Below the pieces are notes generated by a model that made no database searches, was not told where the DNA came from, and saw only the letters and a list, made by a program, of their open reading frames with translations. From Gymnorhina tibicen (Eukaryota > Chordata > Aves > Passeriformes > Artamidae), in contig VXAZ01006822.1 in assembly GCA_013399875.1 (NCBI GenBank), positions 62,256-126,255 of the forward strand: a stretch of DNA of 64,000 bases, given 5' to 3'. The stretch's first letter is position 1; the number at the start of each line of letters is the position of its first letter. The position numbers and the translations under genes were made by a program. Shown piece after piece: positions 61,266 through 64,000 of the stretch.

Positions 61266-61760
61266 AGCTGATCAGTGACCCACCCAACCTGGCCCTGAAC
61301 ATTTCATCTGCTATTTCTCTGGTCAACTTGCGCCAGTGCCTCACCACCCTTAAAGTGAAGAATTGCCTCCTACTATATAATATAAACCTACCCTCTTTCT
61401 GTCTGAAGTCATTATCCCTAATCTTATCACTCCATGCCCTTGTAAAAAGCCCCTCTCCAGCTATTTTTTAGGACCCCTTCAGGTACCAGAAGGTGCAATA
61501 TGGTCTTCCCAGAGCCTTCTCCAAACTCTCTCAGCCTGTCCTTACAGGAGAAGTGCTCTAGTCCTGATCATCTCATGGCCTCCCCCGTGTCCTTCTCATG
61601 CCAGGGACCCCAGAGCTGGATGCAGTGCTCCAGGTGGGATCTCACCAGAGAAAAGTAGAGGGGGAGGTTCACCTTCCTAGTGGTCACACTGCTTTGGATA
61701 CAGCCCAAGTACAGCTGGCTTTCTGGACTGCAAACACACATTGTTGGGTGTCAACTCTAT
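61266..61760 (-). mobile_element. CR1 LINE fragment, antisense, long
   Basis: The plus strand carries CACCCAACCTGGCCCTGAAC, GCCAGTGCCTCACCACCCTT, AAAAAGCCCCTCTCCAGCT, GAGCTGGATGCAGTGCTCCA and GGTGGGATCTCACCAGAG, all in antisense CR1 order. Similarity fades near the ACACACATTGTTGG segment at about 61735-61760. It is the inner part of the same copy as 60736-60766. Open frames within it are remnants without an intact product. Confidence 0.9.
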
Positions 61761-61764
61761 TCCT

Positions 61765-64000
61765 TAAAAGCAGGTTCCTCTCTTCTCCCATGTATCCTTC
61801 ACGGAACTGACTGCACCTTATAAAACCATTCTCGAGTTTGACTTGAATTTACACCTCAGCTATGACTGGCAACAAAGTGTCAGTTGAAAAATCTCAGTCT
61901 GACCAAAATGGCTCTCTGGATTTACCTAGCTCCTTGGAAAAGGTTTAAAGTTGGTGCATGTGTGTCCACCACTGCAGTGTAACCAACGTTGATGTGAACT
62001 GAAAGAGGTGAATTAGCAAGAGAACATTTTTATGTTTTTGTGTGGCCAGAGTTAAATTTCTTCCCATTCCAAGAAAGCACATATTAGATCCCAGTATTAT
62101 GTTCTCAGAATACTTTAAAAGATTACACGAGCTTATTTCAGTTTTCACCCCCAAAAAATCAGTCTTAAAGTCTGCAGTTTCTACTGTATAAACACACATA
62201 AAACTTCTTACAAATGCTATGAAATATTGCAGCTTCTGAACAGCTAATGGTAACTTTAATATTTGTATTTATCTCTGCTCTTCATAATGCATTCCTTCTT
62301 TGGAGGTACTTGAGACTGCTTTCCAAACATCCCAGAAGCCAGATTTACAAGCACAGCTACAGAAGATGCACCTGCAAAATCAGTCTTTACTGATCTCTAT
62401 GGCAATTCACTTTTTACCAGCCTGGAGCGAGAAAGACAGCTCTGATTAGATACACAGATATGGATTTGTTCTGGAAGCCGAGGAGCCTTTATATTCAACA
62501 TCTTTTAGTCTTTATGCAATACATGCTGAACAAACAAGTACTGAGTTCACTGGAGGGGAAGAATATGGTAACAGACTTCTGGAAATGTTCTGTCAAATGC
62601 TGTATAAATTAAGGATTTTAGACTAAGGCCAAAAAGAGATGCCAAAGAAATTCAGAAGGAGCAGGTGCAAGTCAGAAGTGACAGAAGAAATAAATTTACG
62701 ACTTATACAACTGGAACTAACCAAGCAACAAGAGCAGACATACTAAGATAATCAAAATTAAAAAAAAAAAAACAAACAACTATGGCCAAAGCCTTGACCA
62801 AATATGCCTATAAACAGGCTGATAAATTACGTGCATGCTCTTGCTGTATTTTATAGAAGGAACCTCACAGTAGAGATAACAAAAGGAGATATTTTCCCAT
62901 CTGATGTTCACATTCAGCCTCCCTCCTGGAGGTGCAATAGACCCTCTCTTCCCATCAGTTCCATCAGTTTCATATTTAAAGACCCTCTGCTAGGAATTTG
63001 ACTTTTTTATTTTCAGCATCATAACACACTGAGGAATTTCAATATTCAGACTATTGTGTCAATTAGAATAATTTACACTAATCAGTAATTTCTGTAAAGT
63101 TCTTATAAAACCTTGGAATACTTTGCTTTTCTAACTAGTCTCTTGAAATTTTCTGTTCCAACTCATGTCTGATGGTCTACAAATTCTGCTTCCCTTTCCA
63201 GCATCCGCACTGGTATTTGGTACGTCAGCTTCTGACGTGGTCACATCTGCCCAGCATCTGCCACGGACTGAGGTGACTGTGCTACTGACCAAAAGAGTTG
63301 GAGGGAGATCCGGGCCACAGCTTGACTGCACACAAACTTGCCACCAGACTTCAGCCAAACTGCAATTCTTCTGTTCCTGACTATCAGCAATGCCATCTGG
63401 AAAATGAAAACAAAACTAAAACAAATTGTTCTTTTTCAGCATTTCTTAAAGGAGCTCACATATATAACACGAATTTATTTTTGCCTCCTATCCTAAAGAA
63501 GTTAAGAATACCAGCATCACTTAGGATTTTCCAGATGTTAAGTTATGGTTTGTATCTTAATATTGTATGTTTTGGAGTTACTGGACATAGTCAGGTGTCT
63601 CTTTTTCCCCTGTTCAGTCTGTGGTAGTCATACAGGAAACTCCTCTAGGTAGCTAAACAGGTAGATCCAAAAGAAAATTATCTCCTTCTAAGGAAAGTAT
63701 CTGATAGTGACTATAGAGGGAGCCTAACTACTACCTAAGCCTGAAAGCCTCACTTCTGTGTAGTTCTTAGGTGAGAACATGAAGCCACTCATAGTTCCTA
63801 AACACAGTTAGATGCACAACTTGAACTGGAGGTCTTGAAAATAGAGAATAGCTCATATATGATGATTTTCAGCAAAATAAAATGACACAGATTAAGGAGA
63901 ATGTAAGAATTCACAGCCAGTGATGCTTTATCTGAAGTGGTGTCTAACCAATGTGCCATAAAGCTGTTATTAACGGTCAGTAGTAACTCAAAGAAAAATG
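61765..64000. other. Unique non-coding DNA
   Basis: An A-rich tract lies at 62759-62780. No repeat family, RNA gene or convincing exon is recognised up to the end of the window. The open frame at 63298-63627 (109 codons) matches nothing I know. Confidence 0.4.

Overview
This 64 kb window reads as bird nuclear DNA, probably from a songbird. The main evidence is repeated copies of the avian CR1 retrotransposon tail (about 2.23-2.71, 27.15, 38.2, 46.7-47.5, 53.0 and 60.7-61.76 kb) together with several long terminal repeats (LTRs) of endogenous retroviruses. One LTR, ending in a segment with a TA run and an AGTAAA signal at about 31.9 kb, resembles ERVL-type LTRs of passerines; that resemblance is from memory and was not searched. 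Base composition is AT-rich and no bacterial-style coding is present. Nearly all open frames are short and look like chance frames, so the window is best read as intergenic or intronic sequence.

Layout: a compact CpG island lies at 1.4-1.79 kb, followed by an A-rich tract and a 5'-truncated sense CR1. From 2.7 to 26.3 kb there is mostly unique non-coding DNA with three weak exon candidates: 4378-4515 minus, 9966-10060 minus and 13025-13227 plus. An ERVK-like solo LTR on the minus strand (26342-26917) is bounded by a 6-bp target-site duplication. A minus-strand exon candidate lies at 28515-28618. A complete 1,076-bp solo LTR (30979-32054) has a perfect 5-bp target-site duplication. A third LTR with a TATA-like box and AATAAA ends at 42771. 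A fourth LTR (60767-61264) is nested in a minus-strand CR1.

The two single-N positions mark assembly joins. The N at 47270 separates two identical 288-bp copies, almost certainly an unmerged contig overlap. The N at 61265 lies where the nested LTR should end, and the LTR end plus some CR1 sequence are missing.

No complete protein-coding gene, tRNA, rRNA, CRISPR array or known microRNA was recognised, and I found no convincing undescribed system. The most useful leads are the assembly artefacts, the dated LTR insertions, the CpG island and the four unverified exon candidates.
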